The notes beneath the pieces are model-generated. The model did no database searches, was not told the DNA's origin, and saw only the letters and a program-made list of their open reading frames with translations. Both the position numbers and the translations under genes were made by a program. From NCBI RefSeq assembly GCF_018323885.1, contig NZ_AP024585.1, positions 1,116,001 through 1,180,000 of the forward strand: DNA of 64,000 bases. The letters are read 5' to 3'. Source of the stretch: Citrobacter amalonaticus. Its GTDB lineage: Bacteria > Pseudomonadota > Gammaproteobacteria > Enterobacterales > Enterobacteriaceae. Below, piece after piece: positions 51,720 to 61,969 of the stretch (the first letter of the stretch is position 1; each line of letters starts with the position of its first letter).

Positions 51720-53798
51720 TTACGCCTGGTTTTTGGCTTTAGACCGGGAAATACGCGCTTCCCCAATCAGCCAGTCAAAGATGAAAATAATCGCCAACAT
51801 GACCACGATCAGAATCGACCCATAGGCAATCGCCACGCCGTACTCGCCGTCTTCCACGCGGTTCAGAATGTAGGCCGTTGCTACGCGGGTGTCCGGTGTA
51901 ACGAGGAAGACAATCGCGCTGACGGTGGTGATGGCGCGCACGAAGCTGTAGATCAGCGCCGAGAGAATGGCCGGGCGCAGCAGCGGCAACAGAATGTGCG
52001 TGATGGTGCGTAAGCTCCCGGCACGCAGACTGAGCGAGGCTTCGTCCAGTGATTTATCGATCTGGCCGAGTCCGGCGATCCCGGCGCGAATACCGACCGG
52101 GACGTTACGCATCACCATCGAGATAATGACAATCGCCGCCGTGCCGGTGAGGTATACCGGAGCGCTGTTAAAGGCAAGGATGTACGAAACGCCCGCCACG
52201 GTGCCCGGTACGGCAAAGCACAACATGGTGGTGAACTCGATGGTCTTTTTGCCTTTGAACTGCTGGCGCACCACAATCCAGGCGATCAGCAGACCGAAGG
52301 CGGCGGTGATCGGCGCGGCAATCCCGGCATACAACAGGGTATCGAGCAGCGAAGGCCATGCGCCGTCACTCATCCCCTGACCAAACAGTTTGATGAAGTT
52401 ATCCAGCGTCAGGGTGTAGTCCACGCCCCAGTTCACGGTGAAGCTGCCGTAGAAAATGCTGCCATAGAGCAGGGCGTTAAAGGCAATCCATATCGCCAGA
52501 ATAGCCACCACGCTCCAGACCAGCGTCACCGGCAGCGGCTGGACGTCGCCACGGTACGATTTCCCGGAAACGGTGACGTAAGAGCGCTTGCCAATCCACA
52601 TGTACTGTACACAGAACACCAGCAGCGAGAACAGCAGCAGGAACGCACCCAGCGTACTGGCGGCCTGGTAATCAAGCTGTGAGCCGGTGATGTAGAAGTA
52701 AATTTGCGTTGCCAGCACGTCGAAGTTCCCGCCGAGCACCAACGGGTTACTGAAGTCGGCCAGCGACTGCACGATGACAATCAGGAAGGCGTTCGCCAGC
52801 GCCGGTTTCAGCAGTGGGACAAACACGCCGTTAAACGTCTGCCAGCGGCTGGCGCGCAGGGTATATGACGCTTCTTCCAGCGACGGGTGAATGGTTTTGA
52901 TCGCGCCGTCGAGGATCATAAACGCCATTGGGGTAAACGCCAGCACCTGTGCCAGCCAGATGCCGGTAAATCCGTACAGCCAGTTGGTGTTCGTCAACCC
53001 GAACCAGTCGACCATTAATTCGGTCACATAGCCGGAACGGCCCATCATCAGCGTGACGCCAAGCCCCACCACAAACGGCGGTGTGACGATCGGCAGAATC
53101 GAAAAGATACGCCCAATAATGGCGCTTCGCTGAGCGATGCGGGTAGTATAAATCGCCAGTACCAGACCGAAGAAAGTACAACCGATACCTACCGCAATCG
53201 ACAGGGCGATAGAGTTGAGGATCACCTGAATGATATGCGCCTGCGACAGCACATTCATAAACGCCAGCGGCGCGAACTCCCCGGCGTCGTTGGTGAACAT
53301 TGGGATGAAAATGGCGATGCTCGGCCAGACGATAAAGATGCCGATGAGCGCCACGATAGTGACCAGCGAACCGATCACAAACCGGTCGCCGCCCAGCCAT
53401 TCGAGGCGGGTCAGCGCCAGCGTCATGATCGCCCCCAGCGCGACAAACAGCACGATAGTGGCGTAGCCTAAACCGCGCCCTTCAACGGTGGCGCTGATGA
53501 CGATAAACGCCATACACAACAGCGCCCAGCCCGCATCGAGGGTGTGGCGGTTGCGCTGTTCGCGTCTGGCTTCGTGGAACGGGCGTACCAGCAGCAGGCT
53601 CGGCAGCAGATACCAGAGCCAACTGATATTGAACCGTGACCAGCCGTAGGCCTCGAGGATTTCATCGCTCGTGGACTCCAGCAGACCGTAATCCAGGCTC
53701 CAGCTCGGCAGCAGAACGAATGCCAGCCAGCCGAGTAAAACCCAAAGGAATATCGCATCCCGCTTTTTCACAGGATGGAGTGCAAGTGTGTGTGACAT
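51720..53798 (-). CDS. afuB: AfuB, fused-permease component of the sugar-phosphate ABC importer
   Basis: 692 residues from ATG 53798, twice the usual permease length, with two MetI-type permease units in tandem: EAA-like loops at [15 protein letters not shown] in the first half and [15 protein letters not shown] in the second. About 12 or more membrane segments precede and separate them. This doubled FbpB-like arrangement provides both transmembrane halves in one chain. The stop overlaps the upstream alternative afuC start (TAATG), so translation of afuB and afuC is coupled. The afuA-afuB gap of about 140 bases holds a REP element. Confidence 0.88.
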   Translation of the reverse strand: MSHTLALHPVKKRDAIFLWVLLGWLAFVLLPSWSLDYGLLESTSDEILEAYGWSRFNISWLWYLLPSLLLVRPFHEARREQRNRHTLDAGWALLCMAFIVISATVEGRGLGYATIVLFVALGAIMTLALTRLEWLGGDRFVIGSLVTIVALIGIFIVWPSIAIFIPMFTNDAGEFAPLAFMNVLSQAHIIQVILNSIALSIAVGIGCTFFGLVLAIYTTRIAQRSAIIGRIFSILPIVTPPFVVGLGVTLMMGRSGYVTELMVDWFGLTNTNWLYGFTGIWLAQVLAFTPMAFMILDGAIKTIHPSLEEASYTLRASRWQTFNGVFVPLLKPALANAFLIVIVQSLADFSNPLVLGGNFDVLATQIYFYITGSQLDYQAASTLGAFLLLFSLLVFCVQYMWIGKRSYVTVSGKSYRGDVQPLPVTLVWSVVAILAIWIAFNALLYGSIFYGSFTVNWGVDYTLTLDNFIKLFGQGMSDGAWPSLLDTLLYAGIAAPITAAFGLLIAWIVVRQQFKGKKTIEFTTMLCFAVPGTVAGVSYILAFNSAPVYLTGTAAIVIISMVMRNVPVGIRAGIAGLGQIDKSLDEASLSLRAGSLRTITHILLPLLRPAILSALIYSFVRAITTVSAIVFLVTPDTRVATAYILNRVEDGEYGVAIAYGSILIVVMLAIIFIFDWLIGEARISRSKAKNQA

Positions 53799-53821
53799 AC
53801 GTTTTCCGGTGTTCAATCCCG

Positions 53822-53908
53822 AGTAGGCCGGATACGCGTGAGCGCCATCCGGCATTCAGGGTGACGATGATTGCCGGGGGGCGGCGTTGCCTTACCCGGC
53901 CTACGTAA
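53822..53908. repeat. REP elements between afuA and afuB
   Basis: Two REP-type palindromic units (TAGGCCGGATACGCGTGAGC, then GCCATCCGGCA; and GCGGCGTTGCC with TTACCCGGCC) lie within the operon. They probably protect the upstream afuA transcript and raise binding-protein level. Confidence 0.75.
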
Positions 53909-53937
53909 CCTTAACGTCAGGAAGTCATCGTGTGGGC

Positions 53938-54969
53938 TTATTTACCCATCTTCACTTCGCTGACCCATTTATTGATCAACGCTTTACGGACATCCGTTGA
54001 ACCGTATTTATCCATGTCATAGTTGATAAGCTTCAGGTCGTCGAGCTTCAGCGAGTTCGGCGAGGTTTCGGCGGTGGTATTGGTCAGGATCTGATAGGAC
54101 TTGCCTTTCTTCCACGCCAGTTCCTGGGCGTCTTTTGACAGTACCCAATCGACAAACAGTTTGGCGTTGTCGAGGTTACGTGCCCCTTTCAGGATGCTGA
54201 CGCCGCCGATTTCATAACCGGTACCTTCACACGGAGAGATCAGCTCCAGCGGTGCGCCCTGTTCTTTTTCCAGCGAGTAGTCATGCAGGAAGCCAATGCC
54301 GATGGCGGTTTCGCCACGAGCCGCGTTACGCGCCGGGGCAATACCGGATTTGGTGTACTGCGAGACGTTGGCGTTCAGTTGTTTCAGGTAATCAAAGGCC
54401 TGATCGTCACCCCAGAGTTGGGCGAAAGTGGCCAGTGCGGTGTAGGCCGTACCGGAGCTTTGCGGATCGGCAATCTGAATTTCACCTTTGTATTCCGGTT
54501 TGGTCAGGTCTTTCCAGCATTTCGGCACCGGCAGGTTTTTCTCTTTCAGGCGTTGAGTGTTTACGCCAAAACCGAGGATCCCCACGTAGACCGCTGACGA
54601 GAGGTTGCCTTTCACTTTCGCCGGATCGCGGAATTTCTCCATGACCTGTTCCAGGTTAGGGGATTTGTACGGCTGCAGCAGACCCATTTCACCGGCCTGA
54701 GATTGTGGATCCAACGTGCCGCCGTACCAGACGTCAGCCTGCGGGTTTTTCTTCTCGGCATCAACCTTCGCCAGCGTGCTGCCGGAGCCGTTGCGAATAA
54801 ACGACGTTTTCACGTCATATTTTTCCCCAAAGGCTTTGGTTTCCGCTTCGCACATCTCGTTGGTGGCGCTGCAATACACCACCAGACGCCCTTTCGCGTG
54901 TGCGGCGCCCGATAAGGTCGCCAGCGCAACGGCGGAGGCAATCAGAGTAGAGGTAAGGGTCATTTTCAT
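53938..54969 (-). CDS. afuA: AfuA, periplasmic sugar-phosphate-binding protein
   Basis: 343 residues. A 25-residue signal peptide (MKMTLTSTLIASAVALATLS, then GAAHA) leads to a class II-type periplasmic binding protein of the FbpA/Afu family (LVVYCSATNEMCEAETKAF, GGTLDPQSQAG, DPQSSGTAYTALATF). FbpA proteins carry paired tyrosines for iron near the C-terminus; I do not see that YY pair here, consistent with a non-iron ligand. The AfuA of C. rodentium binds glucose-6-phosphate, fructose-6-phosphate and sedoheptulose-7-phosphate. Its start overlaps the stop of the UhpC-like gene (ATGA), tying the two together. Confidence 0.9.
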   Translation of the reverse strand: MKMTLTSTLIASAVALATLSGAAHAKGRLVVYCSATNEMCEAETKAFGEKYDVKTSFIRNGSGSTLAKVDAEKKNPQADVWYGGTLDPQSQAGEMGLLQPYKSPNLEQVMEKFRDPAKVKGNLSSAVYVGILGFGVNTQRLKEKNLPVPKCWKDLTKPEYKGEIQIADPQSSGTAYTALATFAQLWGDDQAFDYLKQLNANVSQYTKSGIAPARNAARGETAIGIGFLHDYSLEKEQGAPLELISPCEGTGYEIGGVSILKGARNLDNAKLFVDWVLSKDAQELAWKKGKSYQILTNTTAETSPNSLKLDDLKLINYDMDKYGSTDVRKALINKWVSEVKMGK

Positions 54970-56270
54970 TGTTTTATCCTTTGACTGAGAGTGGTGGTGA
55001 TGCCCGCCATCAGCAGCGGCATCAGCAGTAAACCCATAAGTACGGCGGCGACCGAGAGCAAACTGAACATCCCCGACCAGCCGTAGCGTTCAATGACCAG
55101 CGACAGAGGCCAGCCCGCCAGCGCTGCCCCCAGATAGGCGAACAGGCCGAGAAAACCAGTGATTGAGCCTGCAGCCGCTTTGTGTCCGCATTCCACCGCC
55201 GCCAGACCAATCAACATTTGTGGACCAAAGACAAAAAAGCCCACCGTAAAGAAACAGACAGCAAGCAGGGCGTAATGATGAACGGGTGCCAGCCATAGCG
55301 CGGCGACAGAGACCATCAGGCCCAGCGTAAACAGCAAAATCATCGGCGCCCGCTGACCGCTAAACAGCAGGTCCGACCCCCAGCCGGCAAACAGCGCGCC
55401 GAGGAGTCCGCCGACTTCAAACAGCATCACCGTGGCGTTGGCGCTGAGCAGGTTGACGCCGTGGCTTTCCGTCAGCCAGATGTTGCCCCAGTCGTTAAGC
55501 GCAATGCGGATCAGATAGACCAGTACATACGAAACGCCCAGCAGCCAGATCATCGGGTTTTTCAGCATCGTGGTACGCAGCATTTGCCACAGTCCCATCG
55601 GTGGACTCTGCTGCTCCTGGCGCAGCTCCAGCGGATCGTTGCGCCAGTTGCCGACGGACGGTAACCCCTCTTCCTGGGGCGTGCCTTTCAGTTGCAGCGC
55701 TAACCCCATTCCCAGCGCCATGCTAATTATCCCTGGCATCAGCATTGCGGCCTGCCAGCCCCACCAGTGGGCGGCGAAGGCGCTAATCAGCGGGATAATC
55801 GCCCCGCCAATGTTGATCGACATATTCCAGCAGCCCCACCAGAAGCCGCGTTCGTTACGCGAATACCAGTGGGTCAGCAGGCGAGCACAGGGCGGCCATC
55901 CCCAGCCCTGAAAAAAACCGTTCAGCGTCCAGACTGCCAGCAGCAGCGTCAGCGACTCGCCAAAAGCAAACACCACGTTCAACAGGCCAGTAGCGAACAG
56001 TCCCGCGCCCATAAACCAACGCTGTCCGTGGCTGTCATGCCACAACCCGGCGGTAAATTTCGACAGGCCGTAGGTCAGATAAAACAAGGAACCCAGCAGA
56101 CCGATGTCACTTTTATCCAGCCCGAGATCGGTTTGCAGCGCTGGCAGCACGTAGTTAACGCTTTTACGCGTCAGGTAAAACGCGGCGTAACCGATGACCA
56201 TGTACATCAGCAGCCGGGGACGCAGCGTCCGGTAACGTTGTGTGATGTCAGTTGCTGCGCCTGCGTGCAT
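54966..56270 (-). CDS. UhpC-like organophosphate:phosphate antiporter-family protein (sensor or carrier)
   Basis: 434 residues with about 12 membrane helices of the major facilitator superfamily, GlpT/UhpT/UhpC branch. GYAAFYLTRKSVNYVLPALQ near the N-terminus and FVFGPQMLIGLAAVE with the GFLGLFAYLGAALAG segment match UhpC. In E. coli UhpC is a receptor for external glucose-6-phosphate that signals through the kinase UhpB. The place between the UhpB-like kinase gene and afuA suggests the same receptor role for AfuABC control, though a transport role cannot be excluded. It lies 84 bases after the kinase gene and overlaps afuA by four bases. Confidence 0.87.
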   Translation of the reverse strand: MHAGAATDITQRYRTLRPRLLMYMVIGYAAFYLTRKSVNYVLPALQTDLGLDKSDIGLLGSLFYLTYGLSKFTAGLWHDSHGQRWFMGAGLFATGLLNVVFAFGESLTLLLAVWTLNGFFQGWGWPPCARLLTHWYSRNERGFWWGCWNMSINIGGAIIPLISAFAAHWWGWQAAMLMPGIISMALGMGLALQLKGTPQEEGLPSVGNWRNDPLELRQEQQSPPMGLWQMLRTTMLKNPMIWLLGVSYVLVYLIRIALNDWGNIWLTESHGVNLLSANATVMLFEVGGLLGALFAGWGSDLLFSGQRAPMILLFTLGLMVSVAALWLAPVHHYALLAVCFFTVGFFVFGPQMLIGLAAVECGHKAAAGSITGFLGLFAYLGAALAGWPLSLVIERYGWSGMFSLLSVAAVLMGLLLMPLLMAGITTTLSQRIKQ

Positions 56271-56354
56271 AGCCGTCTCCGTTTTGTTGACTATAAGAAA
56301 GAGAAACCGAAAGGGGATGAGAGAAAGTCCGGAGTGACTAAGACTTTTTCCTGG

Positions 56355-57896
56355 TCAGAAGGCGATTTGTTGCAAATTTGTGGGCAAGTTAACACTTACC
56401 CGCGTACCGTGCCGCGATTCCAGCGCCAGTTCACCCCCGAGGGCGCTGACCCGCTCGCGCATTCCCTGAATGCCAAAACCGGCTATCTTGTCTGCACTGA
56501 TCCCCACGCCGTTGTCGGACACGTCCAGATGCAGCATATCTCCCTGCTGACGCAGAACAATTCGTACTTCGCTGGCCCCGGCGTGTTTACAGATGTTGTT
56601 GAGCAACTCCTGTAACAGTCGATAGAGAGTGAAGCGCACCGTTTCATTCTCGGGCGTGGCGGTAAGCTGATAGTCAAACTGGCAGTGAATGCCGCGTTCC
56701 GTAAAGGCAAACTCGTTGAGCAGGTGGAGCAGCGCCTCTTTGAACGACAGTTCGTCCAGCGCGGGTGGGCGAAGCTGGCGCAACAACTGGCGGGTGGAGT
56801 GATGGATTCGCCGGGCGAGATCGTTGATCTGGCTGGCGGCGGCCTGGGCTTGCGCCGGATCGTGCGCCCGTTTTACCAGTTGCGACTGGATCTGAATGGC
56901 GGTGATGTTCTGCCCAATCTCGTCATGCAGTTCGCGCGCCAGGCTCTTGCGCGTATCCTCTTCGGTATGCACCAGTTTCTCGGCCAGCGCGCGCCGCGCC
57001 GCCAGTTCCGCTTCCAGACGCCGGCGATAATGGTGCAGGTTTTGCGCCAGATGCTGCTGACGACTGATGGCGATCCCCAGACCAATACCGAGCAGTGACT
57101 GTGTCGCGAGAAAAATCTCCAGTTCAATCAGATTGCTGAAGCCCACGCCAATCTGGCGGGCGATGGTGATCATCATGCTGCCGAGTAGCCCCGAGAGCAC
57201 GCCACCCTGCCAGCCGAATTTCCACGCCATCACCACGTTGGGCAGAAACACCACAATCAACAGCAGGCGTTCAATCTCTGGCGACAGCACCATCTGGGTG
57301 CCAATGCCAATGATAAAAAACAGGCTGCACCAGATGATGAGCGAGGTACGCAGCGGCGGGTTATTGGTGTCCAGACCCAGCAGGTGGTAGCGATGCTGCT
57401 GGCGCAGAAACTCGAAGATCAGATAAACGAACGGCGTCAGTAGCACGCCACCGGTAAACGATGCCAGCCCGAGCAGCATCGCCGGACTTTTGACAAACGG
57501 CGACAGCAGAGCGGCGTTGAGCAATGAGGCGGCTGTTACCGTGGCCAGCAACAGCGTCAGCCGCTGCCAGTAAAGAGGGAAACGGTACCAGAAAGCCTGT
57601 GCGAGGCTGGCGGGAATCATGCTGATAAGCGGTGTGGTCAGCAGAATATAACCATTGAGCAGTTGCTCGCTGTGCAGCCAGAACATCATCATCATCGGTG
57701 GCAGCACCAGCGCGAGCCAGTAGCGGCGTGAAAGCAGGATCAGCAGCGCCAGGTAGACGCCGTGCGGCAGGAACAGGGCCGCCTGCTGGCCGTTGTGGGT
57801 CAGATAAAAACCGAGCGTCCACAGCATCAGCCAGCCGGTGCCCCAGGCCAGCACAATAAACAGTGAGATGACGACGTGGCGGAGGTTGTGCGACAT
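56355..57896 (-). CDS. UhpB-like membrane sensor histidine kinase
   Basis: 513 residues from the ATG complementary to 57894-57896, overlapping the response-regulator stop by one base (TGATG). The N-terminal 280 residues hold about eight to ten hydrophobic helices of the MASE1 type, as in UhpB. The cytoplasmic part has the HisKA_3 phospho-acceptor motif ELHDEIGQNITAIQ (His about 324) and an HATPase domain with the N box QELLNNICKHAGASEV and the G boxes VSDNGVGI and GFGIQGMRERVSALGG. It is expected to phosphorylate the upstream-encoded regulator in response to the UhpC-like receptor. Confidence 0.9.
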   Translation of the reverse strand: MSHNLRHVVISLFIVLAWGTGWLMLWTLGFYLTHNGQQAALFLPHGVYLALLILLSRRYWLALVLPPMMMMFWLHSEQLLNGYILLTTPLISMIPASLAQAFWYRFPLYWQRLTLLLATVTAASLLNAALLSPFVKSPAMLLGLASFTGGVLLTPFVYLIFEFLRQQHRYHLLGLDTNNPPLRTSLIIWCSLFFIIGIGTQMVLSPEIERLLLIVVFLPNVVMAWKFGWQGGVLSGLLGSMMITIARQIGVGFSNLIELEIFLATQSLLGIGLGIAISRQQHLAQNLHHYRRRLEAELAARRALAEKLVHTEEDTRKSLARELHDEIGQNITAIQIQSQLVKRAHDPAQAQAAASQINDLARRIHHSTRQLLRQLRPPALDELSFKEALLHLLNEFAFTERGIHCQFDYQLTATPENETVRFTLYRLLQELLNNICKHAGASEVRIVLRQQGDMLHLDVSDNGVGISADKIAGFGIQGMRERVSALGGELALESRHGTRVSVNLPTNLQQIAF

Positions 57897-58525
57897 CAAT
57901 GCCCCGCCAGTAACTGATGGTCGAGAGCGAAATGAACCAGATCGATGGTGCTGTGACAGTTCAGCTTGCCCAGCACGTTGGCGCGATGGACATGGACCGT
58001 TTTATGGCTGAGATCGAGTTTGAAGGCAATCTCCTTAACGCTGTCGCCTTTGACCAGTAAATCAAACACTTCCCGTTCGCGTGGTGTCAGAACTTCCAGT
58101 ACCGGTGATGACGGTTCTCCACCACGCAACGCCCGCAGCGCATCCGCGCAGAGGTAATGTCCCCCCAGCCCAACGGAACGGACGGCCTGCACTAACTCTT
58201 CCGGCCCGCAGCGTTTGGTCAGATAACCGCTGGCTCCCGCATCCAGCGCGCTCTGCACGAAGGCTGGTGTGTCATAGATGCTAAGAATAATGGCGCGAAA
58301 TTGCGGCCTCTGTGCCCGCAGGCGTTTCAGCAGGCTCAGACCGTTTTCGTCCGGCATGGCGATGTCCATCACCGCAACGTTAACGTCGTCCTGCAACAAC
58401 GCAGGCCAGGCTTCCGCCGCGCTGCTATACTGGCCTGCGACGTCGAGGTCTTCTTCGAGACTGAGTAACTGCGCAAAGCCGGAACGCACCACCACATGGT
58501 CGTCCACCAGCACCACACGTATCAT
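57896..58525 (-). CDS. UhpA-like response regulator (NarL/FixJ family)
   Basis: 209 residues. The receiver domain has the phospho-acceptor Asp54 in AVMDIAMPDENG with the acidic pair Asp8-Asp9 (VLVDDHVV). The output domain is a LuxR-type helix-turn-helix (LTPREREVFDLLVKGDSVKE, then IAFKLDLSHKTVHVHRANVLGKL). First gene of a six-gene same-strand run (regulator, kinase, receptor, afuA, afuB, afuC) with two one- to four-base overlaps, so it probably switches on the importer in response to external sugar phosphate. Its upstream side abuts the large inverted-repeat block. Confidence 0.9.
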   Translation of the reverse strand: MIRVVLVDDHVVVRSGFAQLLSLEEDLDVAGQYSSAAEAWPALLQDDVNVAVMDIAMPDENGLSLLKRLRAQRPQFRAIILSIYDTPAFVQSALDAGASGYLTKRCGPEELVQAVRSVGLGGHYLCADALRALRGGEPSSPVLEVLTPREREVFDLLVKGDSVKEIAFKLDLSHKTVHVHRANVLGKLNCHSTIDLVHFALDHQLLAGH

Positions 58526-58650
58526 GATTTTGCTCTCTTGCCGGATAATGATCCTATGATGCCTGGCGCCGCTGGGCTGGCAATCAATCAGGTACAGTTA
58601 TGGAATGAATGTAACAAAATGGCAATATTTGGGGGCGCTGGTGGTATGTG

Positions 58651-59275
58651 TTTTCATGTCATTTCATTAAAGGGGCCCGGGAAAGATTTCAGGCATTTCC
58701 ATGTCACTTCATCAAAGGGTTCCGTTCGCTTTATGACTATTGCTTCTTTGGAACTTACTCACCCGCGAACGTGTTAAGGGCGTTCTCCGCCACGCCCTTA
58801 ACAATCCCGGCTCCCGGCAAGGAAAATCGCCACTTCGTGGTCCATTCGCCTTATGTCGTCTGCCTTTCGGGTCGGGGTCGAGCCTGCATCCCTGCAGGCC
58901 GACCCCTCCGCCCGCTTCCCTGCGGGCGGACCCGGGCAGCCGTCAACGGTTCATCGATTTTCACGCCGGACCAATGGCACCGCTTCGATTCTCTGCTCTT
59001 CAGGTAAATTCATTTCGCTGTAAAAAAAGCAAACCGCAGAGATGGTCAGGTGTGGATGGGTCCGGCTGAAAATTGCCGACAATTTTCCTGCCGGGAGGCA
59101 GGATTGTTAAGGAGGCGGCGACGAGCCTCCTTAACACGTTCGCGGAAAATTTACGTCCAGAGAATCACGGTTCGTAGGGCGAACGGAACCCTTTGATGAA
59201 GTGACATGAAAACGTCTGTTCCACGGTTAGAAATACAAGGCGAACGGAACCGTTTGATACGGTGACATGAAAGTC
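58651..59275. repeat. Non-coding block of nested inverted repeats and strong hairpins
   Basis: A 30-base sequence at 58700-58729 is perfectly repeated in inverted orientation at 59179-59208, and each arm has a second, diverged copy further out (near 58653 and 59239-59269). Inside, 58764-58779 and 59129-59144 form another perfect 16-base inverted pair, each adjoining its own hairpin: GTTAAGGGCG/CGCCCTTAAC (58773-58802) and GTTAAGGAGGC/GCCTCCTTAAC (59106-59135). The stems differ but both pair, i.e. compensatory change. The centre adds GGGGTCG-GCCTGCA/TGCAGGC-CGACCCC and TCCGCCCGC/GCGGGCGGA stems (about 58874-58930). No protein is supported. It separates the divergent regulator and tauA genes. 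It could be a mobile repeat element or a structured RNA; I do not recognise the family. Confidence 0.75.
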
Positions 59276-59403
59276 ATATCCCAACTAACCATTCCCACTT
59301 TTTTTCTAAAAACGCTTTGTTCTTAGCAAGAATTTTTAATTCCTTTATCAAATCCGGCCATAACGAAATACTGCCTCCATAACAAGACAGGGGAGCAGAC
59401 ACT

Positions 59404-60366
59404 ATGGCCGTTTCATCGCGTAATACACTTCTTGCCGCACTGGCATTCATCACCTTTCAGGCGCAGGCGGTGAACGTCACCGTCGCGTATCAAACCTCCG
59501 CTGAACCGGCAAAAGTGGCCCAGGCGGATAACACCTTCGCCAAAGAGAGTGGGGCCACCGTCGACTGGCGTAAATTCGACAGCGGCGCGAGTATTGTGCG
59601 CGCCCTGGCCTCCGGCGACGTACAGATCGGCAATCTCGGCTCCAGTCCGCTGGCGGTCGCCGCCAGTCAACAGGTGCCGATCGAGGTTTTCCTGCTGGCG
59701 TCAAAACTCGGTAACTCCGAAGCTCTGGTGGTGAAAAAAACGATTGGTAAACCCGAGGATCTGATCGGCAAACGCATCGCGGTGCCGTTTATCTCCACCA
59801 CCCACTACAGCCTGTTGGCCGCGTTAAAACACTGGGGGATTAAACCCGGTCAGGTGGAGATTGTGAACCTGCAGCCGCCAGCGATTATCGCCGCCTGGCA
59901 GCGCGGAGATATTGATGGTGCCTACGTCTGGGCACCTGCCGTTAACGCGCTGGAAAAAGACGGCAAGGTGCTGACCGACTCGGAAAAAGTCGGTGAGTGG
60001 GGCGCACCGACGCTGGATGTGTGGGTCGTGCGCAAAGACTTTGCCGAGAAGCATCCGGAGGTAGTGAAAGCCTTCGCGAAAAGCGCCATCGACGCGCAGC
60101 AGTCCTATATCGCCAATCCCGACGAATGGCTGAAGCAACCGGAGAACATCAGCAAGCTGTCGCGTCTGAGCGGCGTTCCGGAAGCCGATGTGCCGGGACT
60201 GGTAAAAGGCAATACCTATCTCACTCCCCAGCAGCAGACGGCTGAGCTAACCGGACCGGTAAACAAAGCGATTATCGACACCGCGCAGTTTCTGAAAGAG
60301 CAGGGCAAGGTGCCTGCGGTGGCAAGCGATTACAGCCAGTACGTCACCGACCGCTTCGTGCAATAA
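59404..60366 (+). CDS. tauA: TauA, periplasmic taurine-binding protein
   Basis: 320 residues, equal to E. coli TauA. A 22-residue signal peptide ([20 protein letters not shown], then QA) is followed by [20 protein letters not shown]. The aliphatic-sulfonate-binding fold (SsuA/NrtA type) is clear from [20 protein letters not shown] and [12 protein letters not shown]. It delivers taurine to TauBC for use as a sulfur source. The 128 bases upstream, after the inverted-repeat block, must hold its promoter; in E. coli it is Cbl/CysB-dependent, but I cannot place the site here. Confidence 0.97.
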   Translation: MAVSSRNTLLAALAFITFQAQAVNVTVAYQTSAEPAKVAQADNTFAKESGATVDWRKFDSGASIVRALASGDVQIGNLGSSPLAVAASQQVPIEVFLLASKLGNSEALVVKKTIGKPEDLIGKRIAVPFISTTHYSLLAALKHWGIKPGQVEIVNLQPPAIIAAWQRGDIDGAYVWAPAVNALEKDGKVLTDSEKVGEWGAPTLDVWVVRKDFAEKHPEVVKAFAKSAIDAQQSYIANPDEWLKQPENISKLSRLSGVPEADVPGLVKGNTYLTPQQQTAELTGPVNKAIIDTAQFLKEQGKVPAVASDYSQYVTDRFVQ

Positions 60367-60377
60367 AGGAGGCGCTG

Positions 60378-61145
60378 ATGCTGCAACTTTCTCATCTGTA
60401 CGCCGATTACGGTGGTAAACCGGCGCTGGAAGATATCAATCTGACGCTCGACAGTGGTGAGCTGCTGGTGGTGCTGGGGCCTTCGGGATGTGGCAAAACG
60501 ACGCTGCTGAACCTGATTGCCGGATTTGTACCGTATCAACACGGTAGCATTCAGCTGGCGGGAAAACGCGTTGACGGGCCGGGGGCAGAGCGCGGCGTGG
60601 TGTTTCAGCACGAAGGGCTGCTGCCGTGGCGCAACGTGCAGGATAACGTCGCGTTGGGTCTGCAACTGGCGGGCATCGGGAAAGCGCAGCGTGTCAGCAT
60701 CGCTCAGGATATGTTGAAAAAAGTGGGGCTGGAAGGCGCGGGAAAACGCTTCATCTGGCAGCTTTCCGGCGGTCAGCGCCAGCGCGTTGGCATTGCCCGC
60801 GCGCTGGCGGCGAACCCACAGCTGTTGCTGCTGGATGAACCCTTTGGCGCGCTGGACGCCTTTACCCGTGAACAGATGCAAACCCTGCTGCTGAAACTCT
60901 GGCATGAGACCGGCAAGCAGGTGCTGCTGATAACACATGATATTGAAGAAGCAGTGTTTATGGCGACCGAACTGGTGCTGTTGTCACCAGGACCTGGCCG
61001 GGTGCTGGAGCGTCTGCCGTTGACCTTTGCCCGGCGCTTTGTGGCAGGCGAAGCGAGCCGCAGCATTAAGTCCGATCCGCAGTTTATCGCGACCCGCGAA
61101 TATGTCTTAAGCCGCGTCTTTGAACAACGGGAGGCCTTCTCATGA
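60378..61145 (+). CDS. tauB: TauB, ATPase of the taurine ABC importer
   Basis: 255 residues, as in E. coli. Walker [10 protein letters not shown] (34-42), signature [15 protein letters not shown], Walker [13 protein letters not shown] and the switch His in LITHDIEEA are all present. AAAGGAGG provides an excellent ribosome-binding site, 11 bases after tauA. Its stop overlaps the tauC start (ATGA), typical of coupled translation. Confidence 0.97.
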   Translation: MLQLSHLYADYGGKPALEDINLTLDSGELLVVLGPSGCGKTTLLNLIAGFVPYQHGSIQLAGKRVDGPGAERGVVFQHEGLLPWRNVQDNVALGLQLAGIGKAQRVSIAQDMLKKVGLEGAGKRFIWQLSGGQRQRVGIARALAANPQLLLLDEPFGALDAFTREQMQTLLLKLWHETGKQVLLITHDIEEAVFMATELVLLSPGPGRVLERLPLTFARRFVAGEASRSIKSDPQFIATREYVLSRVFEQREAFS

Positions 61146-61969
61146 GTGTGGTGATCAACGACAAACCGCGCCAACGGCCACTGAGATGGCGCTGGCCGTT
61201 CTCGCGCCAGATTACGCTGAGCCTGGCGACGCTAACGGTGATTCTGGCGGTGTGGTGGACGGTTGCCGCGCTGCAGCTGATAAGCCCGTTGTTTTTGCCG
61301 CCGCCGGACCAGGTGATGCAAAAGCTTATCACCATCGCTGGTCCGCAAGGATTTATGGATGCCACGCTGTGGCAGCATCTGGCCGCGAGTCTGACCCGCA
61401 TCGTGCTGGCGCTGCTGGCTGCGGTGGCGTTCGGTATTCCGATCGGGATTGCGATGGGGCTCAGTCCGACGCTACGCGGCATTCTCGATCCGATCATCGA
61501 GCTTTATCGTCCGGTGCCGCCGCTGGCTTATCTGCCATTAATGGTTATCTGGTTCGGGATTGGCGAAACGTCCAAGATCCTGTTGATCTACCTGGCAATT
61601 TTTGCCCCGGTCGCCATGTCGGCGCTGGCGGGCGTGAAGAGCGCGCAGCAGGTACGGATCCGCGCCGCCCGATCGCTGGGCGCGAGCCGGGCGCAGGTAC
61701 TGTGGCTGGTGATCCTGCCAGGCGCGCTGCCGGAGATCCTCACCGGATTACGCATCGGACTTGGCGTGGGCTGGTCGACGCTGGTGGCGGCGGAGCTGAT
61801 TGCGGCAACGCGGGGGTTAGGGTTTATGGTGCAGTCGGCCGGTGAGTTTCTGGCGACCGACGTGGTGCTGGCGGGGATCGCGGTGATTGCGATTATCGCC
61901 TTTATTTTAGAACTGGGTCTGCGTGCGCTTCAGCGCCGTCTGACGCCCTGGCATGGAGAAGTCCAATGA
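61142..61969 (+). CDS. tauC: TauC, permease of the taurine ABC importer
   Basis: 275 residues, as in E. coli, with six membrane segments and the permease EAA-like loop [20 protein letters not shown] before [15 protein letters not shown]. It overlaps tauB and tauD by four bases each. It forms the inner-membrane channel with TauB. Confidence 0.97.
   Translation: MSVVINDKPRQRPLRWRWPFSRQITLSLATLTVILAVWWTVAALQLISPLFLPPPDQVMQKLITIAGPQGFMDATLWQHLAASLTRIVLALLAAVAFGIPIGIAMGLSPTLRGILDPIIELYRPVPPLAYLPLMVIWFGIGETSKILLIYLAIFAPVAMSALAGVKSAQQVRIRAARSLGASRAQVLWLVILPGALPEILTGLRIGLGVGWSTLVAAELIAATRGLGFMVQSAGEFLATDVVLAGIAVIAIIAFILELGLRALQRRLTPWHGEVQ

Noticed and set aside
50662..54969. Ferric iron ABC transporter (FbpABC)
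   Set aside because: Family resemblance exists, but the paired iron-binding tyrosines are not evident in the binding protein and the genes are linked to UhpABC-like signalling, so the sugar-phosphate role is preferred.
58651..59275. CRISPR or protein-coding reading of the inverted-repeat block
   Set aside because: The repeats are inverted pairs rather than tandem with unique spacers, and the open frames in the block cross strong hairpins without start signals.
61120..61845. 241-codon frame overlapping tauC
   Set aside because: Frame-shifted Ala/Gly/Arg-rich shadow of tauC.
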